DNA from: CAYJAY01 sp964370715
GTDB taxonomy: Bacteria > Bacillota > Clostridia > Oscillospirales > Ruminococcaceae
Assembly (NCBI GenBank): GCA_964370715.1
Contig: CAYJKJ010000001.1
Span: forward strand, 62,001 to 126,000
DNA length: 64,000 nt
Direction: 5' to 3'
Below the pieces are notes generated by a model. The model saw nothing but the letters and a program-made list of their open reading frames with translations. It did no database searches and had not been told where the DNA came from. Within the stretch, counting starts at the first letter, position 1; each line of letters opens with the position of its first letter. Below, piece after piece: positions 15,178-23,272 of this stretch. The translations under genes and the position numbers were made by a program.

Positions 15178-16890
15178 TTATAAATTAAATATTTGCTTTA
15201 AGGAAACCGCTAAATCTTCCAGAAGCTGTTCTGAAAGTTTCATATCATTTTCCTTTGCAGTTAAATACATCTTCATCTTAGGCTCAGTACCAGAAGGTCT
15301 CATCATTATCTCGGCTTTGTTTTTAAGGGTGTATTTAACTATATCGGATTGCGGAAGATCAATCTCTGTTTTATCCCCTGTTTCGATGTTAGTTTCATAT
15401 CTCGAAAGATAATCCGCAACCGAAACAACAGCGGAATTTGCAATTTGTTTTGGATAATCGGTTCTCGCAAGGTTCATCATGTTTGCCATGTCTTCGGCGG
15501 CATGAGCGCCCGAAAAAGCAAAGTTTAAAACGCTATGCTTATAGTATCCGTATTGTTTATACAGTTCCTCTAAAACGTCTATTAGCGTTTTGTTTTTGGA
15601 TTTATAATAACAGGTCATCTCGGCAAGAAGCATCGACGCCAAAACAGCATCTTTATCCCGAACATAACTGCCGGCAAGATATCCACAACTTTCTTCAAAC
15701 CCTAAGATAAATCTATTTTCTTCGCCCTTTTGTTCCAAAAGCAAAATTTGTTCTCCGATAAATTTAAAACCGGTCAACACTACCTTAAGTTCAACACCGC
15801 CGCTCTTTGCAATCTCGTCAGCAAGCGCCGACGAAACAACGCTTCTTATCGCAATGGGATCTTTTGGCATAGTTTTGTTTGAGATTCTAGCGCCTACGAT
15901 GTAGTTTAAAAGCAGTATTCCCATCTCGTTACCGCTTAAAATTTGATATTCGCTTTGGTGACGAACCGCAACCCCTACCCTGTCGCCGTCCGGATCAGTC
16001 GCTAACATTATATCGGATTTTGTTTTAGAAGCAAGCTCAATTCCAAGCTTTAAAGCCTCTTTAGTTTCGGGGTTTGGATAGCTGCAGGTCGTGAAATTGC
16101 CGTCCGGCATCTCCTGTTCTTTAACTATCTCAACATCTCTAATACCGATTTCAGATAGAATATGTCTAACAGGTTTGTTTCCGGCGCCGTTAAGCGGAGA
16201 AAACGTCACTTTTATCGGGGCTTTCTTGATATAATCAAGAGAAACCGAACAGTTTAAAACCTGTTGATAATAACCATCGATGGTGCTTTTTCCGATATAT
16301 TTAATCTTTCCTTGTTTAACAAACGTTTCGAAATCCCCCGATTTTATATCGGAAAAGATATCAACTTTTTGAATCTTGTTAAGAACTGCGTCTGCATCCT
16401 CGGTTGTCATCTGGCAACCGTCCGAGCCATATGCTTTGTAGCCGTTGTATGCTGCCGGATTGTGGCTGGCTGTTATCATAACTCCGGCAGTAGTTTTAAG
16501 GTTTCTAACCGCAAAAGAAAGCATAGGAGTTGGCATAAGCTCGGAATATATATATACATCTATTCCGTTTGCAGCAAAAACCGAAGCCGTAAGCTTTGCG
16601 AAATCCTCGCTTTTGTTCCGGCTATCATACGCAATCGCAACCGAACCACCGCCAAAACATTCGTTGATGTAGTCAGCAAACCCTTGAGTTGCTTTGCCAA
16701 CGGTGTATCTATTCATATAAAACGACCCCGCCCCGATTATGCCACGAAGCCCCGCCGTTCCAAACGCTATATCGTTTAAAAATCGTTGCATAATTTCGCC
16801 ATCATCCGACGAAATTTTCTCAAGTTCTGTCTTTAGCTCTTTATCCTCAACATTATCTAGCCAAAGTTTATATTTTTGTTTATAATCCAA
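15178..16890 (-). CDS. Phosphoglucomutase/phosphomannomutase
   Basis: 570 residues, typical of the long Firmicutes alpha-D-phosphohexomutases (PgcA-like). FGTAGLRGIIGAG near residue 43, catalytic phosphoserine loop TASHNPAAYNGYK at 140-152 (Ser142), metal loop TDPDGDRVGV, sugar-binding GFEESCGY, and phosphate-binding RPSGTEPKMKMY near the C-terminus. It interconverts hexose 1- and 6-phosphates, feeding nucleotide sugars for glycan synthesis. Cytosolic. It starts 80 bp after the small membrane protein gene, so it may be the last gene of the redox cluster's transcript. Confidence 0.92.
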   Translation of the reverse strand: MDYKQKYKLWLDNVEDKELKTELEKISSDDGEIMQRFLNDIAFGTAGLRGIIGAGSFYMNRYTVGKATQGFADYINECFGGGSVAIAYDSRNKSEDFAKLTASVFAANGIDVYIYSELMPTPMLSFAVRNLKTTAGVMITASHNPAAYNGYKAYGSDGCQMTTEDADAVLNKIQKVDIFSDIKSGDFETFVKQGKIKYIGKSTIDGYYQQVLNCSVSLDYIKKAPIKVTFSPLNGAGNKPVRHILSEIGIRDVEIVKEQEMPDGNFTTCSYPNPETKEALKLGIELASKTKSDIMLATDPDGDRVGVAVRHQSEYQILSGNEMGILLLNYIVGARISNKTMPKDPIAIRSVVSSALADEIAKSGGVELKVVLTGFKFIGEQILLLEQKGEENRFILGFEESCGYLAGSYVRDKDAVLASMLLAEMTCYYKSKNKTLIDVLEELYKQYGYYKHSVLNFAFSGAHAAEDMANMMNLARTDYPKQIANSAVVSVADYLSRYETNIETGDKTEIDLPQSDIVKYTLKNKAEIMMRPSGTEPKMKMYLTAKENDMKLSEQLLEDLAVSLKQIFNL

Positions 16891-16969
16891 AAGATAACCC
16901 CCCCTTAAAAATATTTTAAAACCACCATAATTTTAAATGTTTAGCGGCTTAATGTCAACAAAAAAATAT

Positions 16970-17122
16970 CTATTGTTCCTCTTGTTCGCTGTTCTCATCA
17001 TCAACGTTTTGTTGTTCTTGATCGTTTGGTTTTCTTTTTTTAAAGATGTTGTCTTTAAAAAGATAAAGAATTACGTTAAATGCTGATAGCGTGAACACAA
17101 TTATAACTACTACTTCGATCAA
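16970..17122 (-). CDS. Small membrane protein (50 aa, TTG start)
   Basis: Starts at TTG 17122, whose bases overlap the TGA of the preceding DUF1667 gene (TTGA); GGAG lies 8 nt upstream. Residues 3-22 are a single hydrophobic segment (EVVVIIVFTLSAFNVILYLF), then KDNIFKKRKPND and a strongly acidic, Gln-rich tail ending EQEEQ. One membrane helix with a charged cytoplasmic tail fits the positive-inside rule. No family recognised. The stop/start overlap suggests translational coupling to the GlpA-like redox genes, so it may be an accessory or membrane anchor for them. Confidence 0.6.
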   Translation of the reverse strand: MIEVVVIIVFTLSAFNVILYLFKDNIFKKRKPNDQEQQNVDDENSEQEEQ

Positions 17123-17487
17123 TTCGACAACTCCTTTTTATCAATCTCGCCAAAACTTCTTGTTGCAACTATATCGCTATTAGTTCCCGCAACCTGTTTT
17201 ATAATAACATCCGACACGTTAATCGGAGCGTTTATCACCACAAACTTGAGCTGTTCCATAACCTCGAACATCTTGTTTTTCGGAATGGGTGCGCTTGTTT
17301 TGACGGGACATCTATCATACAACCCATTTCTTAAAACAACGGTGGATGTTAACATCCTCATAGGGTTGTGCAGTTCGTTGTTTGCATATTCAATTCCTCT
17401 GTCGCATGAATACCCCGAAAGTTCGTTTTCTTTTGAAACTTTAATTCGACACCCCTTAGGACACACGGTGCATATTATCTCTTTCAT
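17119..17487 (-). CDS. DUF1667 cysteine-rich protein of the GlpA-like cluster
   Basis: 122 residues. Cysteines near the start (ICTVCPKGCRI), one at SGYSCDRGIEYA and a later one at LYDRCPVKTSAPIPK match the DUF1667 family. Members almost always lie beside two FAD-dependent oxidoreductases, as here, and the cysteines probably bind an iron-sulfur cluster. A function comparable to the small electron-transfer subunit of anaerobic glycerol-3-phosphate dehydrogenase is likely but inferred. Confidence 0.88.
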   Translation of the reverse strand: MKEIICTVCPKGCRIKVSKENELSGYSCDRGIEYANNELHNPMRMLTSTVVLRNGLYDRCPVKTSAPIPKNKMFEVMEQLKFVVINAPINVSDVIIKQVAGTNSDIVATRSFGEIDKKELSN

Positions 17488-17525
17488 CGTTTAACCTTTA
17501 CCTTAATCTATAAATATCTTGCGTT

Positions 17526-18788
17526 TTATTCTTCGTCCTCTGCTACTACATTAATAGTTTTCCCCTGTTTGTTTTCAAACAAAACTTTTGGCAACACTAT
17601 CTTTTCGATCTCGCCCGGTGCCATATGCTCACGTTTAAACGAAGCTATCTTTTCGCCATCCAGTTGGACAACAATCTTTGATTTCCCAAAAATCCGTCTA
17701 ACCCTGAAAAAAAGTTCAACATTTTTTTCTACATTTTCGGGTCTTATATAATGTGGAACAACATATCCGATATCTCCTTTGGGCAACACTTTTATCGCCG
17801 GAGCCTCTTTGCTATCCTTTGTTTTTCTAAGAACATAATCCGCCGCCGCTTTGCCGGCTTTTTCGCTTTCTTCCGACACAAAATCAACGAGATCATGAAC
17901 GTGTAGAACGTTTCCGCAAGCAAAAACCCCTTCGGTTAAACTGCTCATATCTTCATGAACATAGATCCCTTTTGTGGCTGGGTCAAGCTTTAGCCCGAAT
18001 TTTGTTGATAGTTCATTTTCGGGAATTAACCCAACCGATAAAAGCAACGTGTCGCAATCGATTTTAAACTCGGTTTCTTTAATAGGTTTAAAGCTGTCGT
18101 CTACCTTTGCAACCTTAATCCCCGAAAGCCTGTTTTCCCCCATTATCTCGGTTACGGTATGCGAAAGATAGAGCGGTATATCAAAATCATTTAAACATTG
18201 AACGATGTTTCTTGTTAAGCCTCCGGAATATGGCATCAGTTCAACACACGCCAAAACGTTTGCGCCTTCTAGCACCATCCTCCTTGCCATTATAAGTCCG
18301 ATATCCCCCGAACCTAAAATAACAACGTTTTTTCCCACCATCTTTCCCTCGATGTTAACAAACCGTTGCGCCGTTCCGGCGGTCATGACCCCCGAAGGAC
18401 GAGTTCCGGGAACTCCTATAGCGCCCCTTGTTCGCTCTCTGCACCCCATAGCAAGAACAATTGATTTAGTTTTTAGCACTCTTAAGCCATCTTTTTTGCT
18501 TACTATATGAACATTTTTTTGGTCGTCTATCTCCAAAACCATGCTGTCGAGTGCTATCTCGATATCGGTTTTTTCAACCTGTTCGATGTAGCGCAAAGCG
18601 TATTCAGGCCCTGTTAGTTCCTCTTTAAATTTATGCAATCCAAAACCATTATGGATACATTGGTTTAATATTCCGCCAAGTTCGTTGTCTCGTTCCGCTA
18701 TAAGGATTTTTTTTAATCCATTTTTATGCGCCGAAAGCGCCGCCGCAAGCCCGGCGGGGCCTCCGCCAACAACAATTAGATCATACAT
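17526..18788 (-). CDS. NAD(P)/FAD-dependent oxidoreductase of the GlpA-like cluster
   Basis: 420 residues with two dinucleotide-binding folds: LIVVGGGPAGLAAALSAHKN at residues 4-23 (FAD) and NVVILGSGDIGLIMARRMV near 155 (NAD(P)H). A third motif, GVFACGNVLHVHDLVDFVS, is the second FAD contact of the pyridine nucleotide-disulfide oxidoreductase family. In these clusters it accepts electrons from the GlpA-like subunit or passes them to a carrier. Its ATG overlaps the end of the upstream gene by 8 bp, indicating translational coupling. Confidence 0.88.
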   Translation of the reverse strand: MYDLIVVGGGPAGLAAALSAHKNGLKKILIAERDNELGGILNQCIHNGFGLHKFKEELTGPEYALRYIEQVEKTDIEIALDSMVLEIDDQKNVHIVSKKDGLRVLKTKSIVLAMGCRERTRGAIGVPGTRPSGVMTAGTAQRFVNIEGKMVGKNVVILGSGDIGLIMARRMVLEGANVLACVELMPYSGGLTRNIVQCLNDFDIPLYLSHTVTEIMGENRLSGIKVAKVDDSFKPIKETEFKIDCDTLLLSVGLIPENELSTKFGLKLDPATKGIYVHEDMSSLTEGVFACGNVLHVHDLVDFVSEESEKAGKAAADYVLRKTKDSKEAPAIKVLPKGDIGYVVPHYIRPENVEKNVELFFRVRRIFGKSKIVVQLDGEKIASFKREHMAPGEIEKIVLPKVLFENKQGKTINVVAEDEE

Positions 18789-20220
18789 CTTTGTTTTCTC
18801 CTTTTGTATCCCCCGTTGTTATATAACTGCCCTCTTTGTCAAGCGGTATTTCGTCAAGAGACACGCCGTTATATTCGCTTATTAACTCCATCACACGAGG
18901 AGAACAAAAACCGCCCTGACACCTTCCCGAACCTGCGGCACATCTTCGCTTTACCCCATCAACCGAAACCGGCCTAATTGGCGAATTAAGGGCATCTATG
19001 ACCTCGCCCTCGGTCACCGTTTCGCAACGGCATATAATTCGACCATAGGAGGGGTTTTGTTTTATCAGCTTATCCCGTTGTTTTGTAGAAAGATGTTTAA
19101 AATAAACAAAGTTTCTTTTATAATCAACAACCTGTTTCTTGTTGAGCGTTCCTCGGCTTTTTTCCATTAGTTCAACTATATATTTGCCAATAGCGATAGA
19201 CGAAACAAGCCCGGGCGATTTAATTCCACAAGCTTCAAAAAAGCCTTTTTTGGTTTCTTGGATTAAAAAATCATCATAGTTTTCGATGACCGAGCGAACG
19301 CCGGCAAAGTTTCTTATCGAACTTCTAACATCAATATTTGGAACGCTTTTTTTAGCGGCTTGCTCGATAAAAGACAGTCCCTCTCTTGTCACCGAGACAT
19401 CGTTTCCTTCAACCGTCTGATTATCGGGGCCTATTATAATGTTGCCGTGTGCCGTTGGAGAAACGAGAATTCCTTTTCCAAGTTCGTTTGGACATTGGAA
19501 GATAACGTGGGAAACCAAATTGTTTTGCGAACTGTCTAAAAGGAAATACTGCCCTCTTTGTGCTTCGGTTTTAAATCGGGTTTCCGACATCATATCGTGG
19601 ATAGCGTCGGCGTTAAGCCCAGCGCAGTTCACTATGTTTTTAGTTTCAAACGTGTTATCTTTTGTTTTAACAACAAAAACATCGCCGTTTTGTTCGATGT
19701 GTAAAACTTTGCTGTTAAGCTTAAACTCTACGCCGTTAGTTGCGGAAAATTCAGACAGACCCAAAGCAAGCTCCCACGGCGACACAACACCTGCATTCTT
19801 TGAATATAAAGCGCCCGCAACCTTCGCAAGGTTCGGTTCTTTTTCAGCTACTTGTTCACCGCTTAATATTTCTAGCCCCAAAACGCCGTTTTCAATCCCT
19901 CTGTTATATAGCTTTTTAATCGTTTTGAGTTCGTCTTGATTAAAAGCAACCACAAGCGAACCGGTTTTTTTGTATGGAACATTAAGCTTTTCGCAGTATT
20001 GCTCCATTAAATTAGCGCCGATTACATTAAGTTTCGCCATAAGAGTTCCGGGTTTTGGGTCATATCCCCCATGAACGATACCGCTGTTTGCTTTTGTTGT
20101 TCCGGTTGCGATGTCGTTTTCCGCTTCTAGCACTAGCGCTTTAACATCATAATGTGAAAGCTCGTATGCAACAGATCCGCCAACTACTCCGCACCCTATT
20201 ATTATTACATCATATATCAA
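18781..20220 (-). CDS. GlpA-like FAD-dependent oxidoreductase with BFD-type [2Fe-2S] domain
   Basis: 479 residues. IYDVIIIGCGVVGGSVAYEL is the N-terminal FAD motif, followed by a DAO fold (ANSGIVHGGYDPKPGTLMAK). The C-terminus is a BFD-like [2Fe-2S] domain with cysteines in IICRCETVTEGEV and RRCAAGSGRCQGGFC. I place the start at TTG 20220, preceded by AGGAGG at 6 nt. The longer ATG at 20265 has no such site and would overlap yifB. This arrangement is that of anaerobic glycerol-3-phosphate dehydrogenase GlpA. L-2-hydroxyglutarate-type substrates remain possible. Confidence 0.87.
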   Translation of the reverse strand: MIYDVIIIGCGVVGGSVAYELSHYDVKALVLEAENDIATGTTKANSGIVHGGYDPKPGTLMAKLNVIGANLMEQYCEKLNVPYKKTGSLVVAFNQDELKTIKKLYNRGIENGVLGLEILSGEQVAEKEPNLAKVAGALYSKNAGVVSPWELALGLSEFSATNGVEFKLNSKVLHIEQNGDVFVVKTKDNTFETKNIVNCAGLNADAIHDMMSETRFKTEAQRGQYFLLDSSQNNLVSHVIFQCPNELGKGILVSPTAHGNIIIGPDNQTVEGNDVSVTREGLSFIEQAAKKSVPNIDVRSSIRNFAGVRSVIENYDDFLIQETKKGFFEACGIKSPGLVSSIAIGKYIVELMEKSRGTLNKKQVVDYKRNFVYFKHLSTKQRDKLIKQNPSYGRIICRCETVTEGEVIDALNSPIRPVSVDGVKRRCAAGSGRCQGGFCSPRVMELISEYNGVSLDEIPLDKEGSYITTGDTKGENKDV

Positions 20221-20239
20221 AAGAAACCTCCTAATAATG

Positions 20240-21766
20240 CTATCTTTTCCAATACTTTCTATCAAGTGTTCTATATTGTATAGCCTCGGCTATATGAATA
20301 TTTTCTATTATTTCGCTGTTTGAAAGGTCGGCAATTGTTCTTGCTACCTTAAGAATTTTATCATACGCTCTTGCCGAAAGCGATAGATTGTCAAAAGCTT
20401 TTTTAAGCGTTTCGGTTGCGCTGTTCGAAAGAACAATATGTTGTTTCATAAGTTTGCTTGTTATCTTAGCATTACAGCTAATGCCTGTATTTTCATACCG
20501 CTTTTGTTGAAGTTCTCTAGCATCAACAACTCTTTTTCGTATATCCTTAGAACTTTCTGCTTTTGACTTATCCGATATAGCGTTATAATCTATGCTTGCT
20601 ACTTCAACATGAAGATCGATCCTGTCGAGAAGTGGCCCTGAAATCTTTGAAAGATATCGCTCTACCACCTGACCGCTACAGCTACAGGGCTTTTTATCGT
20701 TGCCAAAATTTCCGCAAGGACAAGGGTTCATCGCCGCAACTAGCATAATCGAGCAAGGATAGCTAACAACCGCCGCCGCTCTTGATATCGTTACTATATT
20801 GTCTTCGATAGGTTGCCTTAACACCTCGAGAGTTGCTCTTGGGAATTCGGGAAGCTCATCCAAAAACAAAACTCCGTTATGGGACAGCGAGATTTCCCCC
20901 GGTTTTGGCATAGACCCACCGCCCGAAAGCCCTGCCGACGACACTGTGTGGTGTGGCGAACGAAAAGGACGTTCGGTAATAAGCGGTTTTTCAGCGTTTA
21001 TATACCCTGCAACAGAATAAATCTTGGTTGTATCAATCGCTTGTTCTAATGTTAATGGGGGCAAAATCGTCGGAAGACGTTTTGCAAGCATACTTTTTCC
21101 GGTTCCGGGAGGACCAATCATCAATATATTGTGGCCACCTGCCGCCGCTATTTCAAGCGCACGTCTTGCGGAAAATTGGCCTTTAACGTCGGAAAAATCA
21201 ATGGGATAAAAAGATACATCCTGTTCAAACGGTTGCGGAATTTCGGGGGAAAGTTTCTTGTCGCCGTTTAACACAGCCAAAAGGCTTGAAACATCCTCGA
21301 CACCGTAGACTTCAATTCCATGCGCCACCGCCGCTTCGCTTGCATTTTGTTTTGGCAAAAACAGCTTTTTTATTCCGCTGTTCCTTGCTGAAATTGCCAT
21401 AGGAAGAGCGCCGACTATCGGTCTAAGTTCAGCGTTTAGCGAAAGTTCTCCCAAAAAAGCACACTCATCAAGGTTTGCCTCTATCTGCCCTGTTGCTTTC
21501 AAAAGAGCTAAAAGTATCGGAAGGTCATATACAGGTCCCGATTTCTTTTTGTCTGCCGGCGCTAGGTTAACGGTTATTCGAGTTATCGGAAAACTATATC
21601 CGCTATTTTTCATAGCTATTTTAACCCGACTTTTTGATTCCGAAACCGCCGTGTCGGGAAGACCCACTATGTCGAACGAATACAACCCCGTGACGGTGTC
21701 GGCTTCAACCGTTACCGGATAACCCGAAAGACCATATAGCCCAAAGCTGTTGATTTTTGAATACAT
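20240..21766 (-). CDS. YifB/ComM family Mg-chelatase-like AAA+ ATPase
   Basis: 508 residues from ATG 21766; GAGGGG lies 11 nt upstream, and a GTG four codons earlier is a less likely start. The N-terminal region VEADTVTGLYSFDIVGLPDT is diagnostic of ComM. The AAA+ core has Walker A MIGPPGTGKSMLAKRLP near residue 210, FRSPHHTVSSAGLSGGG, Walker B VLFLDELPEF and a C-terminal lid domain. A cysteine-rich insert (CPCGNFG ... CSCS) is usual. ComM homologues promote branch migration during natural transformation. comF and comEC are in the same window. Confidence 0.93.
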   Translation of the reverse strand: MYSKINSFGLYGLSGYPVTVEADTVTGLYSFDIVGLPDTAVSESKSRVKIAMKNSGYSFPITRITVNLAPADKKKSGPVYDLPILLALLKATGQIEANLDECAFLGELSLNAELRPIVGALPMAISARNSGIKKLFLPKQNASEAAVAHGIEVYGVEDVSSLLAVLNGDKKLSPEIPQPFEQDVSFYPIDFSDVKGQFSARRALEIAAAGGHNILMIGPPGTGKSMLAKRLPTILPPLTLEQAIDTTKIYSVAGYINAEKPLITERPFRSPHHTVSSAGLSGGGSMPKPGEISLSHNGVLFLDELPEFPRATLEVLRQPIEDNIVTISRAAAVVSYPCSIMLVAAMNPCPCGNFGNDKKPCSCSGQVVERYLSKISGPLLDRIDLHVEVASIDYNAISDKSKAESSKDIRKRVVDARELQQKRYENTGISCNAKITSKLMKQHIVLSNSATETLKKAFDNLSLSARAYDKILKVARTIADLSNSEIIENIHIAEAIQYRTLDRKYWKR

Positions 21767-21855
21767 AGACGTTGACACCCCTCATAGTTTTTTTAGAGAA
21801 TAAAAACTTTTCGCTTAAACTGAGTTTTACAACGCATTGATAGGATTAAATTGTA

Positions 21856-23073
21856 TTATGAATTATATGAATTATCTTCAAACAAGAAAAACTCTTTCGT
21901 TTCGTTGGAAAAAGAAAACTGTTTTGGAGATAAAACAGCGGCATAGCTTCCGGCATTTGTCATGACAACAACATCCCCCATTTCGAGCATCGGGAGGGTT
22001 ATATCGGGCGCAACAACATCTGCCGAGGTGCAAAGATTTCCCACCAAAGTTACCGTTTCGGTTTTATTGCTATTGGCTAGCGCTTCAAATTGAAAAGCAT
22101 CTTTGCTTGTGAAGATTGGTTCGCATGGAAGAATTATCTCTTGAACCGCATAGCTAGAAACAAACTGAATTATTGATGGACGAATAAAGCCGTTTAACGT
22201 ATTTGCAAGAATTACAAACGTTTTACCACAAGAAACTTTTTTATCCAAAACTTTTGTTGCATAAACGCCACTTTTGCCGACTAGAAATCTTCCGGTTTCG
22301 ATATATATCGTTGTGTCGCTGTATTGTTTTTTAAATTCAGCTACAAGCTTTGCCATTGCGTTGCCAAGATATTCCGTGTCGCAAGGCATATCCTTAATTG
22401 AATAAGGTATTCCAATACCCGAACCCATGTTGATAAATTCAAGCGGTTTTTTAAGCTTTTCAACTACACTTTTGGCAAGACTAAACATATTGTTATAGTA
22501 TCTTTCGATTATGCCGGCATCAAGCTCTTGGCTCTTGGAATGAACATGAATTCCAACTATATCTATGTTATCGAATTTTTCAAGCTCTGAAAAATTATCG
22601 AAAAATTGGTCGATGTCGATCCCGAATTTTGAGCAAACAGCGCTACTTCCCGAGAAAGAAAACGGAGGGTTAATCCTCACTCCGATCTTCACCTTAATTT
22701 TTTTTGATTTCGCAACATCATTTATCCTTTGTATTTCCCCCAACGAATCGGCTATGATGATTGATTTATCGATAGTTTTTTCAATATCCTCGGGAGTTTT
22801 CCCCGGCGCAGAATAAAGTATATCTTGTTTTAAAAGCCCTTTTTCAAAACAGGTTAAAACTTCGTTTGAACTTGCGGCGTCAGCGCCAAATCCGCTTTTA
22901 AATATTGTATCTAATATATAGGGATTTGGATTAGCTTTAACAGAATAAAGAAACTTGACACCCTCAAAGTTTTGGGTTAATGTGTTAATATTTTGCTTAA
23001 TAATCTTTTGATCATATAGATAAAAACTATCGTTTTGCTTTGAAATGTTTAAAATTGCTTCTTTATTATACAT
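21856..23073 (-). CDS. LysA-family (fold type III) PLP-dependent decarboxylase
   Basis: 405 residues. FLYSVKANPNPYIL near residue 41 holds the PLP-binding lysine; FGADAASSNEV, VGIHVHSKSQELD, INMGSGIGIPY and YIETGRFLVG follow in the usual order of the alanine-racemase-fold decarboxylases. The C-terminal active-site segment reads GNLCTSADVVAPDITLP, then TNAGSYAAVLSP. Classic diaminopimelate decarboxylase has GPxCESxD there, so the substrate may differ from diaminopimelate. It is divergent to spoIIE. AAGGGGC precedes the ATG. Confidence 0.8.
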   Translation of the reverse strand: MYNKEAILNISKQNDSFYLYDQKIIKQNINTLTQNFEGVKFLYSVKANPNPYILDTIFKSGFGADAASSNEVLTCFEKGLLKQDILYSAPGKTPEDIEKTIDKSIIIADSLGEIQRINDVAKSKKIKVKIGVRINPPFSFSGSSAVCSKFGIDIDQFFDNFSELEKFDNIDIVGIHVHSKSQELDAGIIERYYNNMFSLAKSVVEKLKKPLEFINMGSGIGIPYSIKDMPCDTEYLGNAMAKLVAEFKKQYSDTTIYIETGRFLVGKSGVYATKVLDKKVSCGKTFVILANTLNGFIRPSIIQFVSSYAVQEIILPCEPIFTSKDAFQFEALANSNKTETVTLVGNLCTSADVVAPDITLPMLEMGDVVVMTNAGSYAAVLSPKQFSFSNETKEFFLFEDNSYNS

Positions 23074-23107
23074 CAGATAAGCCCCTTTATATTTAATTAT
23101 TTATATG

Positions 23108-23113
23108 ATTATA
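23108..23113 (-). promoter_or_regulatory. Candidate -10 of the LysA-family gene
   Basis: A TATAAT hexamer on the minus strand, 35 bp before the start codon. The -35 region is poor (ATGTTT at 17 bp), so this is a weak assignment. The remainder of this 199-bp divergent region must also carry the spoIIE promoter; I could not pick out a convincing Spo0A box. Confidence 0.4.
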
Positions 23114-23272
23114 ACACAGTTTTCTCTCTAAAACATACTGTTTTTTTTGAATTTATTTGATATTTTTAAAAATTTCTACAAATACACTCAATTAAACAGA
23201 ACACTAACCGACAGTTTAATTAAGGCTTTGGGTTTATACTTTATTTCATATTAAATATGGTGGTGTGATGAT

